From assembly GCF_901538265.1 (NCBI RefSeq), contig NZ_LR593886.1, forward strand, positions 9,011,738-9,075,737: a stretch of 64,000 bases of DNA, read 5' to 3'. Positions 41,601 to 50,830 of this stretch are shown here, in pieces (within the stretch, counting starts at the first letter, position 1; each line of letters starts with the position of its first letter). This DNA comes from Gemmata massiliana. GTDB taxonomy: Bacteria; Planctomycetota; Planctomycetia; Gemmatales; Gemmataceae. A model generated the notes under the pieces. That model saw only the letters and a program-made list of their open reading frames with translations, ran no database searches and had not been told where the DNA came from. Position numbers and translations under genes: made by a program.

Positions 41601-43685
41601 ATGCGTACCGCGATCGCTCTTTTGTGCGTTGCCGCGATCGCTCCGGTGGCCGCGGCGCAAACGCCCTTTCCGATGATTACGCACGTGTCGCCGGTCGCGG
41701 TTCAACGCGGTACCACGGCGGACGTGATTGTCGAGTGCCGCACCAGTTCGCTAGCGGGCGCGTACAAGGTTCTCATCGAAGGCGCCGGCGTCACCGCGGA
41801 AATCGCACCGAACAAAGAACCCGCGCCGAAAGTGCCGAATCCGAAGGCACCGACCAACCCCAACATCCTCTCGGGCACACTGAAAGTCACGGTCGCGCCC
41901 GATGCGCCGCTCGGTGTGCGCGAGTTCCGCATCGCCTCGACGCTCGGCATCTCATCACTCGGGCAACTCCTCATCGTTGATGCCCCAGTTGTGGCGGAAA
42001 AGCCCGTACCGTCCACGATGGCGAAACCGCACCCCGTTCCGGTACCGTCCGTGGTGTGCGGGCGCATCAAGGCTCCCGAAGCCGTCGACTACTATTCTTT
42101 CCGCGCGCGGGCCGGTCAGCGGCTCACGCTCGAAGTGACGTGTGCCCGCATCCAGGACAAGATCCACGATCTCCAGAAGCACGCGGACCCACTCATCGCG
42201 ATCTACGACACCGAGGGGCGCGAACTCGCGGCCGCGGACGACGGCTACTTCGCTGATCCCGTGTTGACGTTCACCGTGCCGAAGGACGGCGAGTACCGCG
42301 TTTCGGTGCGCGACGCGAAGTACGACGGCGATCCGCGTTGGGCGTATGCCCTATCGATCACCGACGCGCCGCGGGCGGTATGGTCTTTCCCGCTTGCCGT
42401 GAACCCGGGCCAGTCCGTAAAAGCGCAACCCGTTGGGAGTGCGGCCGTTGCTGGGAAGGACTGGCTCATCACGGCCCCGACTACACCCAGTATTCACACC
42501 GCACCGCTGAAGCTCAACGGGACCGAAACGAACCCCGTTCCGGTTGTTGTGACGCCCGTTCCGTTGATCGAGGAGCAAGAGCCGAACGACACGCCGAAGC
42601 AAGCGACGCGGGTCACTCTCCCAGGCGGCGCGAACGGCCGCATCGGGACGAAACGCGACCTCGATCACTTCGTTTTCACGGCCCCGAAGGGACGCGCCGT
42701 TCGCCTCGAAGTTTTCGCCCGGCGCTTCGGTACTTCACTAACCAGCCAACTCGATTCTCAAATCGATGTGATGACGCCCGAGGGCAAGGTTCTCGCGTCC
42801 AACGACGACCTCAACGGCAAAGACGCCGGGCTGACCTTCACACCGCCGAGCGACGGCGATTACGTCGTCCGGGTGCGCGACCTGAACAACAAGGGCGGCG
42901 ACGGGTTCATCTACTACCTCGAATGCGACTTCGCGAAGCCGGACTTCGCCATCAAGTGTGATCCCGCGAAGGCCATGATCGGCCCGGGTTCGCGCACCGC
43001 GTGGTTCGTGCAGGTGACGCGAGCAAACGGTTTCACAGGACCGGTGAAGGTGGACGCGCAGGGATTCCCCGCCGGTATTTCTGTGAATGCCCTCACGATC
43101 CCCGCGAATATGACTCAGGGCTTGCTCGTGGTGAGCGCGGCGAAAAACGCGAAACTCGATACTTCGGTGGTGAAGATCACTGGCACGGCGGCTGCAACCA
43201 ACGAGCGGGGTGAAGCCGTTCAGCTCACCCGAACAGCCGTCGCGGTGGAGGAGATTTACCTTCCCGGTGGGGGCCGCGGACGGTTCGACGCGGACACGAT
43301 AGCGGTCGCGGTCACCAACCCGTCGGACCTGCTCGAAATCAAAGTGAAACAGCCCCGGGTCACGCTGAAGCCGGGCGAGGAGGTGCGCATTGATGTCGAG
43401 GTGGTTCGCGGACCGCAATACACGAAGGACGTGACGCTCGACGTGCTCTTACGACACCTCAACACGGTTTACGGTAACCCGCTCCCGCCCGGCGTGACAA
43501 TGGTGGAGGGCAAGAGCAAAACGCTGTTGGGCACTGGCAGCACGGGCTACATCACGCTCAAAGCCGATCCGAACGCTCCCGAGTCGACCGACGTACCGGT
43601 ATGCGTACAGGGATTCGTCGCGGTCAATTTTGTGGTGAAAATCGGGTACGCGAGCGACGTGATCTGGGTGGCCGTGAAAAAGTAG
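41601..43685 (+). CDS. Secreted multidomain protein with bacterial pre-peptidase (PPC) domains
   Basis: 694 residues from ATG at 41601, with signal peptide (TAIALLCVAAIAPVAAAQTP). It starts with an Ig-like IPT/TIG-type domain (PMITHVSPVAVQRGTTADVI). Two PPC-type beta-sandwiches follow: ~160-260 (VDYYSFRARAGQRLTLEVTC, DGEYRVSVRDAKYDGDPRWA) and ~335-430 (EEQEPNDTPKQATRV, DLDHFVFTAPKGRAVRLEVF). The last ~250 residues are further Ig-like domains. No protease or other catalytic domain is present. It is probably a periplasmic or surface binding protein; large families like it occur in Planctomycetes. Confidence 0.86.
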   Translation: MRTAIALLCVAAIAPVAAAQTPFPMITHVSPVAVQRGTTADVIVECRTSSLAGAYKVLIEGAGVTAEIAPNKEPAPKVPNPKAPTNPNILSGTLKVTVAPDAPLGVREFRIASTLGISSLGQLLIVDAPVVAEKPVPSTMAKPHPVPVPSVVCGRIKAPEAVDYYSFRARAGQRLTLEVTCARIQDKIHDLQKHADPLIAIYDTEGRELAAADDGYFADPVLTFTVPKDGEYRVSVRDAKYDGDPRWAYALSITDAPRAVWSFPLAVNPGQSVKAQPVGSAAVAGKDWLITAPTTPSIHTAPLKLNGTETNPVPVVVTPVPLIEEQEPNDTPKQATRVTLPGGANGRIGTKRDLDHFVFTAPKGRAVRLEVFARRFGTSLTSQLDSQIDVMTPEGKVLASNDDLNGKDAGLTFTPPSDGDYVVRVRDLNNKGGDGFIYYLECDFAKPDFAIKCDPAKAMIGPGSRTAWFVQVTRANGFTGPVKVDAQGFPAGISVNALTIPANMTQGLLVVSAAKNAKLDTSVVKITGTAAATNERGEAVQLTRTAVAVEEIYLPGGGRGRFDADTIAVAVTNPSDLLEIKVKQPRVTLKPGEEVRIDVEVVRGPQYTKDVTLDVLLRHLNTVYGNPLPPGVTMVEGKSKTLLGTGSTGYITLKADPNAPESTDVPVCVQGFVAVNFVVKIGYASDVIWVAVKK

Positions 43686-43870
43686 AAACCTGGGACTTTG
43701 GGCACCGGCTCGCTGATTGTCGCAGTGTGTGATTTGAAATAGGCAGCGGGGCTTCCGTCGTCCCAAGCATAGTGTTTCACTCACGTTACACATTGCAGTT
43801 ACTGCAAGACTTGAGGATCGGGCAACAGCACTGATAATGGCTGTTCGCCCCGCTCGTGCGTGTTGCACTA

Positions 43871-46800
43871 ATGGTCGTAACCTGCCCCCGCTGTCACCGC
43901 TCTCTGTCGTCCGTCTCCGCGGACGCACAGCCGATGTTTTGCATGTACTGCGGGCAGAAACTCACCGACAGCGCGCGCCTGCCGTCCGAAACGCACACGC
44001 AGACGTTCACCCCCAACGCCGATCCGGTCTATTCGGGGATCGATGACGACCTACCTCCCGCCCAGGAACCGGCGCCGGAAGAGGTCGGCGGGTACAAGCT
44101 CGTGAAGATGCTCGGCGCCGGCGGAATGGGCACCGTGTACGAGGCCGAAGCGCCCGGCTCCGGGCACCGCGTGGCAGTGAAACTGCTGTCGTCGCGGCTC
44201 GCGTCCAACCCGTCGTCGGTCGAGCGGTTCCGCCAGGAGGGGCGGCTCGCGAGCCAGCTCACGCACCCGCGCTGCGTGTTCGTACTGGCCGCCGACACCG
44301 AGAACGGGCGCCCGTACATCGTGATGGAGCTGATGCCGGGGCGCACGCTCAAGGATCTCATCGACGAGCGCGGACCGCTGTCCCAGCACGAGGCCATTAC
44401 CCGGACGCTGGACATCATCGACGGATTGAGTGAAGCGCACCGCGTCGGCATGATTCACCGCGACGTGAAGCCGTCCAACTGTTTCCTGACGGCCGACGAC
44501 CGAGTCAAAGTCGGTGATTTCGGCCTGTCGAAGTCGCTCGCGGGCACCGGGCAGAACCACCTCACGCAGACCGGCGCGTTCCTCGGTACGGTGCTGTTCG
44601 CGTCACCGGAACAGATCCGCGGGGAGCCGCTCGACTACGGTTCGGACGTGTACTCGGTCGCGGCCACGCTGTACTTCCTACTCACTGGTCAGGCGCCGTT
44701 CCACCACGAGAGCGCAGCAACCGCGCTCGCCAAGGCGATCTCCGACCCTCTCCCTCGAATCCGCACCAAGCGCCCGGAAGTCACCGCGGAACTCGAAAGC
44801 GTTCTCCTGCGAGGGCTGGAGCGCGACCGCACGCGCCGGTGGCAAACGCTCGACGATCTGCGAGAGGCACTCGTCGATTTACTCCCCGAGCGCCAGCGCC
44901 CGGCCCGCCCACGAGTGCTCGCCGCCGCGTATATTCTCGACCGCATCCTGCTCACGTTCCTGATTTTCCCGGCGGAAGTGTTCCGCATCTGGCTGGAAGG
45001 CTCGCGGACGGGCAAAATCGACCTCTTCGAGCTGCGCTGGCTCCCGGTCGGGTTGCTGATGGCGTACTTCGCCCTGAGCGAAGGGTTGTTCGGTGCCACG
45101 CCCGGGAAGTGGCTCCTCGGGTTGCGGGTCTCACGCATTGGGCAAACCGGCCCCCCGGGAGTCGGTCGCGCGCTGGTACGGGTGTTCGTCTTCCACGCGC
45201 TACTCGCCGGGGCGTTTTTCATACCAGAGGAACTGATCCACTGGTTCGGTCCCGGGTTGGGTGGGGTGCTCGGTACCGTCGCGTTCCTCGGCAGCGCCAC
45301 GGCGATTTTGCTCCAGGTTCGGAAGAAGTGGTGTTACCGCGGGATACACGACTTCGCGAGCGGGTGTCGCGTCACGCAGCGGCCCCTGGGCGCGCGCAAG
45401 CTGCGGCTCGCGGTGCGGCAACCGACCCCGCTTCAAACGCTGCTTCCGCCCCCCGCGGATGCGCTGCCCGAAGTCGTCGGCGGGTACGTCGTGCGCGGGC
45501 GCCTCTCGGTCGAATCGAATGACGAGCAAGTGTGGCTTGCGGAGGACCGGTCGCTCGGGCGCAGCGTGCTCCTTTGGCTGCGGCCGTGGGGCACGCTCAG
45601 CCTCAACACCGATCCCGGACGCCCAACGCGCTTGCGCCGCGTGGGGCGCGGGGCGATCAGTTGGGGCGGAACCGCGTTCGACTGGACCGCGTTTGCCGCA
45701 CCGCTCGGCGGGCCGCTCGTCGAAGCGGTTCGTCCCGGGTACCCGATGCCGTGGGCCGATGCCCGTTATTTGCTCGAACAACTGGTAGAGGAGTTTCGCG
45801 CTGCGGAGGCTGAAAGCTCGGTCCCCCCGAGTCTCGCACTCGATCACGTTTGGGTCGAGCCGAACGGTCGCGTACAGGTACTCGATTTCCCGCTGTGTGG
45901 GTCGCATTACCGCCCCAACGAGCCGCTGGCCGTACTGCGCGAGGTGACGTCGCTCGTACTGGAAGGCCAACCGCGATCGGACAGCGCTCCTGTGCGTGCG
46001 CCGCTCCCGGCACACGCGAGTCGCGTATTGAACCAGCTCTTCGAAACCGAACCCCCGCTCGTGGAGTTTCAAAAGGAACTGGTCGAAACGCACGCCCAAC
46101 AACCGGAAGTCACCGCACAAGTACGGGCGGCGCACCTGGGCATCCAGGCCGCGCTCCTGGCACTCCCAGTGGCGACCATGTTCGCGATTGCATTCATGCT
46201 CGCGCTGTTCATGGCGTTCGAGTCCGCGCTCCAGGCCCAGCGCGCGAAGCAGGCTGCGGAGGTTCTGGCGCATCCGGAAACGTTAACTCGACTTCCGGAC
46301 GCGGTCACCCCGGAACTTTTGTCCGCACTCAGCAACCCGAACGCGAAATCGCGCGTGAACGAACTCGTCGAGCGCACCCAAGCGGAGGAGGAGATCCGGC
46401 GCGCGCAGTTGTTCCGCCCACAGCGCCTCATCCTGGAACGCTCGGGCGCGGACCGCACCGTGTTCTCTCCAAGTGCGGTGGAACCCGTACTCCTGTGGGC
46501 TGGTGCGCCAGCAGACTCCCCCCGGGCACGCTCCCGCGCGCCGTGGGTCTCGGTCGTGCCGCTCGTATCGATGGTATTCGCGCTTGTGCCGGTGGGACTG
46601 ATGCTCTTCGCGGGCGTAACTCGGCGTGGGGTATCGATGATGCTGGCGGGTATTGCGATTATCCGTGCGGACGGGCGCCCGGCGTACCGTCGGCAGTGTT
46701 CGTTCCGGGCCGGATTGGTGTGGTTCCCGATTACGGCGCTGTTGCTCGGTTCGATTCTGTTGCAGGTCTATTTGCCCGATGCGATGTATCTGGCGGCCGT

Positions 46801-46912
46801 ACTGTGGCTCCTCGCGGCGGCACTATTGCCCGTGTACGCCGTAGTCGCACTGCGGTTCCCCAGCCGCCCGCCGCAAGACCGGCTCGCGGGCACGTACCTC
46901 GTTCCGGTATAG
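43871..46912 (+). CDS. Membrane Ser/Thr protein kinase: zinc ribbon, kinase, RDD, pseudokinase, TM, second RDD-like
   Basis: 1013 residues from ATG at 43871. The N-terminus is a zinc ribbon with CPRCHRSL and MFCMYCGQKL. The kinase domain (~75-340) has GAGGMGTVYE, the ATP Lys in HRVAVKLLSS, HRDVKPSNCFL, DFGLSKSLAG and FASPEQIRGEPL, so it is active-looking. Next is an RDD domain with TM helices (LAAAYILDRILLTFLIFPAE, LFGATPGKWLLGLRVSRIG). A second kinase-like domain follows (~535-735: VVGGYVVRGRLSVESNDEQV, WLAEDRSLGRSVLLWLRPWG) without visible HRD or DFG. Then come a TM helix (LLALPVATMFAIAFMLALFM) and a degenerate second RDD unit (RRGVSMMLAGIAIIRADGRP). It probably phosphorylates proteins in response to a membrane or periplasmic signal. 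A hairpin terminator follows. Confidence 0.9.
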   Translation: MVVTCPRCHRSLSSVSADAQPMFCMYCGQKLTDSARLPSETHTQTFTPNADPVYSGIDDDLPPAQEPAPEEVGGYKLVKMLGAGGMGTVYEAEAPGSGHRVAVKLLSSRLASNPSSVERFRQEGRLASQLTHPRCVFVLAADTENGRPYIVMELMPGRTLKDLIDERGPLSQHEAITRTLDIIDGLSEAHRVGMIHRDVKPSNCFLTADDRVKVGDFGLSKSLAGTGQNHLTQTGAFLGTVLFASPEQIRGEPLDYGSDVYSVAATLYFLLTGQAPFHHESAATALAKAISDPLPRIRTKRPEVTAELESVLLRGLERDRTRRWQTLDDLREALVDLLPERQRPARPRVLAAAYILDRILLTFLIFPAEVFRIWLEGSRTGKIDLFELRWLPVGLLMAYFALSEGLFGATPGKWLLGLRVSRIGQTGPPGVGRALVRVFVFHALLAGAFFIPEELIHWFGPGLGGVLGTVAFLGSATAILLQVRKKWCYRGIHDFASGCRVTQRPLGARKLRLAVRQPTPLQTLLPPPADALPEVVGGYVVRGRLSVESNDEQVWLAEDRSLGRSVLLWLRPWGTLSLNTDPGRPTRLRRVGRGAISWGGTAFDWTAFAAPLGGPLVEAVRPGYPMPWADARYLLEQLVEEFRAAEAESSVPPSLALDHVWVEPNGRVQVLDFPLCGSHYRPNEPLAVLREVTSLVLEGQPRSDSAPVRAPLPAHASRVLNQLFETEPPLVEFQKELVETHAQQPEVTAQVRAAHLGIQAALLALPVATMFAIAFMLALFMAFESALQAQRAKQAAEVLAHPETLTRLPDAVTPELLSALSNPNAKSRVNELVERTQAEEEIRRAQLFRPQRLILERSGADRTVFSPSAVEPVLLWAGAPADSPRARSRAPWVSVVPLVSMVFALVPVGLMLFAGVTRRGVSMMLAGIAIIRADGRPAYRRQCSFRAGLVWFPITALLLGSILLQVYLPDAMYLAAVLWLLAAALLPVYAVVALRFPSRPPQDRLAGTYLVPV

Positions 46913-46923
46913 AGCGAGAATAC

Positions 46924-46953
46924 AAATAGCCCGGGTTCAACCCCGGGCTATTT
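46924..46953. terminator. Bidirectional hairpin terminator
   Basis: AAATAGCCCGGG pairs perfectly with CCCGGGCTATTT around TTCAAC. It lies between the stops of the kinase gene (+) and the DUF1080 gene (-), with A-run and T-run flanks on the two strands. Confidence 0.85.
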
Positions 46954-47022
46954 CCGGTGCCCCTTCGGGGCCAAAACCCACGAACTGCGTGTCATTGCGC
47001 CCCAACGAAGCCATCAAGGGGG

Positions 47023-47709
47023 TTACTTCAGTTCTTTGATCCACACGTTGCGGAAATCAACGCGGATGTTGTAGCTCTGGAACCCGATGTGCCCTTTCGT
47101 GCGCTCCAGACCGGGGTGCTTATCGAATTTCTTCTTGTAGTCGTCCAGGGTCGTGTTCACCAGTTCCACGTCGTTGTGAACGACAGTCACCTTGCGCCCG
47201 TCGCAGACAATCTTCACGGTGTTCCACTCACCGATTTTCTTGTTCTTCGCCTCTTTCGCGGGCTGCACATCGTAGATGGACCCGGTGTGCTGGTAGCCGG
47301 CCAGTTTCGACTTGTTGACCGATTCCCAGCCCTCGTCGTCGATGAGTTGGATCTCCATGCCGACGTAAGCCGGATCGCCCTTTTCCGGAGTGCGGATGCC
47401 GACGCCGCTGTTGCCGCCCGCCTTCGCCCACTTGTACTCGCATTGGAACTCGAAGTTGGCGTACTCTTTTTCGGTCAACAGGTAACCGCCCCCGCCACTT
47501 TTGCACACGATCGTGCCGTTTTCGGTGCCCCAGGCTTCGGCCTTACCGCCGCTCACCTTCCACCCGTCGAGGCTCGTGCCGTTGAACAGGCTCGTGAACC
47601 CGGCGGGCGGCGCGGCCGGCTTCTCAGCGGGTTTGGCTTTCTCGTCCGCGCGCAGGCTCGCGGCGCACACCACGACCGCGAGGGCACCGAATTGTAAAGC
47701 GGTTCGCAT
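47023..47709 (-). CDS. Secreted DUF1080 (3-keto-disaccharide hydrolase type) protein
   Basis: 228 residues with signal peptide (TALQFGALAVVVCAASLRAD) and AAAGGAG 8 bases before the ATG. The fold is a concanavalin-like beta-sandwich: GFTSLFNGTSLDGWKVSGGK near the start, YANFEFQCEYKWAKAGGNSG, GVGIRTPEKGDPAYVGMEIQ and LERTKGHIGFQSYNIRVDFR near the end. DUF1080 proteins cleave glycosidic bonds of 3-keto sugars or bind glycans and occur in many copies in Planctomycetes. It is divergent from panD. Confidence 0.9.
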   Translation of the reverse strand: MRTALQFGALAVVVCAASLRADEKAKPAEKPAAPPAGFTSLFNGTSLDGWKVSGGKAEAWGTENGTIVCKSGGGGYLLTEKEYANFEFQCEYKWAKAGGNSGVGIRTPEKGDPAYVGMEIQLIDDEGWESVNKSKLAGYQHTGSIYDVQPAKEAKNKKIGEWNTVKIVCDGRKVTVVHNDVELVNTTLDDYKKKFDKHPGLERTKGHIGFQSYNIRVDFRNVWIKELK

Positions 47710-47806
47710 GAATCAGGCTCCTTTATGGGTGTCGTCCGCACGACATCTTACCCGCCGCGCGTAGAATGGTCAGCGAAATGCTAACGGATCGCGAGCTGGG
47801 GATCAC

Positions 47807-48166
47807 ATGCGCCGATTCATGATGAAGTCGAAACTGCACCGCGCGACGGTGACGGAAACGAACGTCGAGTACGAGGGCAGTCTGACGATCGACACCGATC
47901 TGCTCGAAGCCGCGGACATCCTGCCGCACGAGCAGATCCACGTGTGGGACGTGACCAATGGGACGCGGCTCGTCACCTACGCGCTCGAAGGGCCGCGGGG
48001 CAGCGGGGTGATCTGCGTGAACGGGGCCGGCGCGCACCTGATCCGCACCGGCGACATCGTGATTATCGCAACGTTCGCGGAGTACGAGGACGCGGACGCC
48101 CGCGTACACCAACCACGGGTCGTGTTCATCGACCGCGGGAACACAATCAAGGGCACCGTGTCGTGA
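47807..48166 (+). CDS. panD: Aspartate 1-decarboxylase (pro-enzyme)
   Basis: 119 residues. It converts L-aspartate to beta-alanine for pantothenate and CoA synthesis. The autocleavage site is EYEGSLTIDTDLL, with Gly24-Ser25 giving the pyruvoyl group. Numbering from the first ATG (47807) matches the E. coli enzyme, which supports that start over the ATG at 47819. The catalytic environment KLHRATVTE and WDVTNGTRLVTY (Arg/Tyr) is conserved, as is NGAGAHLIRTGDIVIIATFA. GGGGATCAC precedes the ATG. It is between DUF1080 and GT87 genes, apparently alone. Confidence 0.97.
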   Translation: MRRFMMKSKLHRATVTETNVEYEGSLTIDTDLLEAADILPHEQIHVWDVTNGTRLVTYALEGPRGSGVICVNGAGAHLIRTGDIVIIATFAEYEDADARVHQPRVVFIDRGNTIKGTVS

Positions 48167-48182
48167 AGCCGGGGCTGTCCTG

Positions 48183-49439
48183 TCACGCGACCGGAGTGGG
48201 GCGGTTCGCCCCCAATTGCGGGAAAGGTGAGCGCGGGACCGGCTCCGGAGCGATTGGCCCCAGAAGCACGAGCAGCGCAAACGCCAGCGCCCCGCCAGGA
48301 CGGTAGAAATCGAGCACCAGACTCGTGCCGTTGATAGGGATCGTCTGAATCACCAGGAGTAACACGGCCGTCCAACCCCGCACAAGGTGCCGGCCAGCGA
48401 ACAAATCGCGTATCCACGGTACCGCGATCACGAGCATCAGCAGTTCGTACACCAACACCTGACAGCACACCACCGCACCCGAAACCGCCGCCGCGCACGC
48501 CCACGGCGCGGACGGGCGCCGGCCCGTTACAGCGCACCGCCCAACCACCAGCCCGCCCCACACGAGATAGCCGGCGATCGTCGTAATCGCGCTCAGCTCG
48601 ATGGGTGGACCGCCGCACGAGATGAGAAGTCGGTTCCAGCTCGTGATTTGTGGGTTCCGTTCCGCTTGGTTGTACAGCACGGCCTTGTGACCGGTCGGGA
48701 GGTAGTCGAAGTAGTCCTTCAAGAACAGTGGCGAACCACCCATCACGGCCGCGCCGAACAGGTTCAAACCGGCGACCAGCGCGACGAGAGTCGCGGCGGG
48801 TTTCCAGCCACCGAGGTACCAAGCCAGTGGAATAAGAGGCAGAGCGACGTGTGGCTTCACGAACACCACGGACCACAGAACCACGCCGAGTGTCGGTCGG
48901 TTGTACGAAAAGCACCACAATCCCACCGCCACGCACCCGACCGAAACGATAGTGACCTGTCCGACGATTGCGATTGCCAGTGCTAGCGGGTTCAACACGA
49001 GCGAGAACCGCACGATGAGCGATAGAACCCCCGTTCGTATCGGCGGCTCGGCACCGGATTTCCGAAACAGATCCGGTAACGAGGCGATTCCGACCGCGGT
49101 GAAACCGATCGTGATCCCCCAGGCGATCTTGGCTGTTGGCCACGCGAGTGCCGCGAACGGTGCGAACACGAACGCGGCACTCGGCGGGAGAAAGTACCCG
49201 CAATTCAGGATGAAACTGTCTTCCTGCGGATTATCGTCCGGGAACTGGGCCGATGTGATCTGTCGAATGAGCGCGATGTTGTAAGGCGACTCGCCGCGCA
49301 GCCCGAGTTCCGAGCCGGCGCGGTAGATGAAGAGATCGGGAAAGTGGTTCGTCACCAGAGCTTGTTGAACACCCAACAGGCCGAGTAACACGGCCGGCGC
49401 GAACCGTAGTATCCACGTCGCGCTGGTGCGATCAGCCAC
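48183..49439 (-). CDS. Membrane glycosyltransferase, GT87 (DUF2029) family
   Basis: 418 residues with about nine or ten hydrophobic segments. The GT87 signature is near the start: FPDLFIYRAGSELGLRGESP followed by YNIALIRQI. Downstream are WSVVFVKPHVALPLIPLAWY and the Asn-containing NPQITSWNRLLI. Family members use polyprenyl-phosphate sugars to extend glycans (mannosyl or arabinofuranosyl transfer in actinobacteria). The start overlaps the end of the E2 gene by 8 bp, so it is the last gene of the dehydrogenase operon by position, though it is unrelated in function. Confidence 0.82.
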   Translation of the reverse strand: MADRTSATWILRFAPAVLLGLLGVQQALVTNHFPDLFIYRAGSELGLRGESPYNIALIRQITSAQFPDDNPQEDSFILNCGYFLPPSAAFVFAPFAALAWPTAKIAWGITIGFTAVGIASLPDLFRKSGAEPPIRTGVLSLIVRFSLVLNPLALAIAIVGQVTIVSVGCVAVGLWCFSYNRPTLGVVLWSVVFVKPHVALPLIPLAWYLGGWKPAATLVALVAGLNLFGAAVMGGSPLFLKDYFDYLPTGHKAVLYNQAERNPQITSWNRLLISCGGPPIELSAITTIAGYLVWGGLVVGRCAVTGRRPSAPWACAAAVSGAVVCCQVLVYELLMLVIAVPWIRDLFAGRHLVRGWTAVLLLVIQTIPINGTSLVLDFYRPGGALAFALLVLLGPIAPEPVPRSPFPQLGANRPTPVA

Positions 49440-50772
49440 CGAACGTCTCCGGCAGGAGCAGCACGGCCGGGGTCTGGAGGTAGCGCGTGACGGCGTTGCC
49501 GAACGCGGCCCCGATCGCGCCGTCCACGACGCGGTGATCGAAGGAGAACGACAGGTACACGATGTCCGACGGTTTCAGCGCGCCGTTGGCGTCGTAGAGC
49601 GGGCGCTTCACCACTTTGCCGACGCCCATGATCCCGACTTCCGGGTGATTGATGATCGGCGTGGAAATTAGCCCGCCAATCCCTCCCACCGACGTGACCG
49701 TGAATGTGCTACCGCGCAGGTCGTCGAGCTTGCTCTTGCCACTTTTCGCGTCGTTGCCCAGGCGCTCGATGTCGGTGGCAATGGTAGCAAGATCCTTCTT
49801 GTCCGCGTCTTTGACGACCGGCACCATTAACCCGCTCGGGGCCGCGACCGCGATGCCGATGTGATACTTGTCGTGGAGCACCACTTCCCCCGCGGCCTCG
49901 TCGTAGGTGCTGTTGACGATCGGCACCTCCTTGAGCGCCCGCGCCACGGCCTTCACGAAGAACGCGAGGTAGGTGAGCTTCACGCCGGCTTTAGCGAGCG
50001 GCTCGCGGAGCTGGGTCCGCAGCTTCACCGCGTCGGTGAGATCGCACTCGTCGATGTACGAATAGTGAGGGATGTGCTTTTTCGATTCGACCATGTGCTC
50101 GGCGATCCGCCGGCGCAGGCCGATGAGCTTCTGCCGCGTGCCGGCGATGCCGAAATCGAGTTTCGACGTGTCCGTTCCACTCGGCGCGGACGCGGGACGA
50201 GCACTCGGACTGGGACGCGGAGTAAGGTACGGTGTGAGGTCGTCGAGCAGGATACGCCCGTGCGGGCCGCTCCCGCGAACGAGCGAGAGGTCGACCCCGA
50301 GCTTGCGGGCGAGCATGCGCACGGAAGGCGCCGCAGGCGGGAGTGTCGTGGTGTGGCCGTTGGAGCGAGGGCTTGCTCCCTCCCCAATTTCTCCTCGAAG
50401 GAGGGAGGAACCAGAAGTAGCCTTTTGTTTTTCTCCCCCTTCCTTCTTAGGGAAGGGGGTTTGGGGGGTAGGTTGCCTTTCTTCGTCCCCCCTCCCTGAA
50501 GAGAGGGGGGACGGGGATGGAGGTTTCGCACTCCCGTCGCCGACCGGGGTGTAGCTCAGAATCACCTGACCAACTTTGATCTTCGTGCCCGGCGCGGCAC
50601 TTAGCGTGGTAATCGTGCCCGCGAAGGGTGACGGCACCTCCATGCTTGCCTTGTCGGACATCACTTCGGCCATTGACTGCCCGCGCGCGACCGCATCGCC
50701 GGGCCTCACGAGCCAGCGGGTCAACTCGACTTCGAGCAACCCTTCGCCGACCGGCGGGAGAGGAAAGTCCAT
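49432..50772 (-). CDS. 2-oxoacid dehydrogenase E2 (dihydrolipoyl acyltransferase)
   Basis: 446 residues. It transfers the acyl group from lipoate to CoA. The domains in order are: one lipoyl domain with the lipoylated Lys in EVMSDKASMEVPSPFAG; a linker; a peripheral subunit-binding domain (SVRMLARKLGVDLSLVRGSG); and a catalytic domain from ~205, ending YLSFSFDHRVVDGAIGAAFG with the catalytic His and Asp. The linker, residues ~86-135 (from PSPLSSGRGDEERQ to EGASPRSNG), is coded by a palindromic repeat otherwise expected between genes. GGAG lies 10 bases before the ATG. It follows E1-beta by 58 bp. Whether it is for pyruvate or branched-chain oxoacids cannot be said from the sequence. Confidence 0.95.
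   Translation of the reverse strand: MDFPLPPVGEGLLEVELTRWLVRPGDAVARGQSMAEVMSDKASMEVPSPFAGTITTLSAAPGTKIKVGQVILSYTPVGDGSAKPPSPSPLSSGRGDEERQPTPQTPFPKKEGGEKQKATSGSSLLRGEIGEGASPRSNGHTTTLPPAAPSVRMLARKLGVDLSLVRGSGPHGRILLDDLTPYLTPRPSPSARPASAPSGTDTSKLDFGIAGTRQKLIGLRRRIAEHMVESKKHIPHYSYIDECDLTDAVKLRTQLREPLAKAGVKLTYLAFFVKAVARALKEVPIVNSTYDEAAGEVVLHDKYHIGIAVAAPSGLMVPVVKDADKKDLATIATDIERLGNDAKSGKSKLDDLRGSTFTVTSVGGIGGLISTPIINHPEVGIMGVGKVVKRPLYDANGALKPSDIVYLSFSFDHRVVDGAIGAAFGNAVTRYLQTPAVLLLPETFGG
50360..50515. repeat. Palindromic intergenic-type repeat inside the E2 gene
   Basis: Contains several hairpins: CCCCCTTCC / GGAAGGGGG around TTCTTAG (50436-50458), GTCCCCCCTC / GAGGGGGGAC (50486-50513), and smaller ones near 50360-50410. 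The block is near 150 bp and kept in frame. On the coding strand it gives PSPLSSGRGDEERQPTPQTP and then KKEGGEKQKA and SLLRGEIGEGASP. Confidence 0.65.
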
Positions 50773-50830
50773 GTGTTCGCTCCGCTCGCGTGTCCCGTAT
50801 GCGCTTGTTGTTCGGCCGAGAATCGGATTC

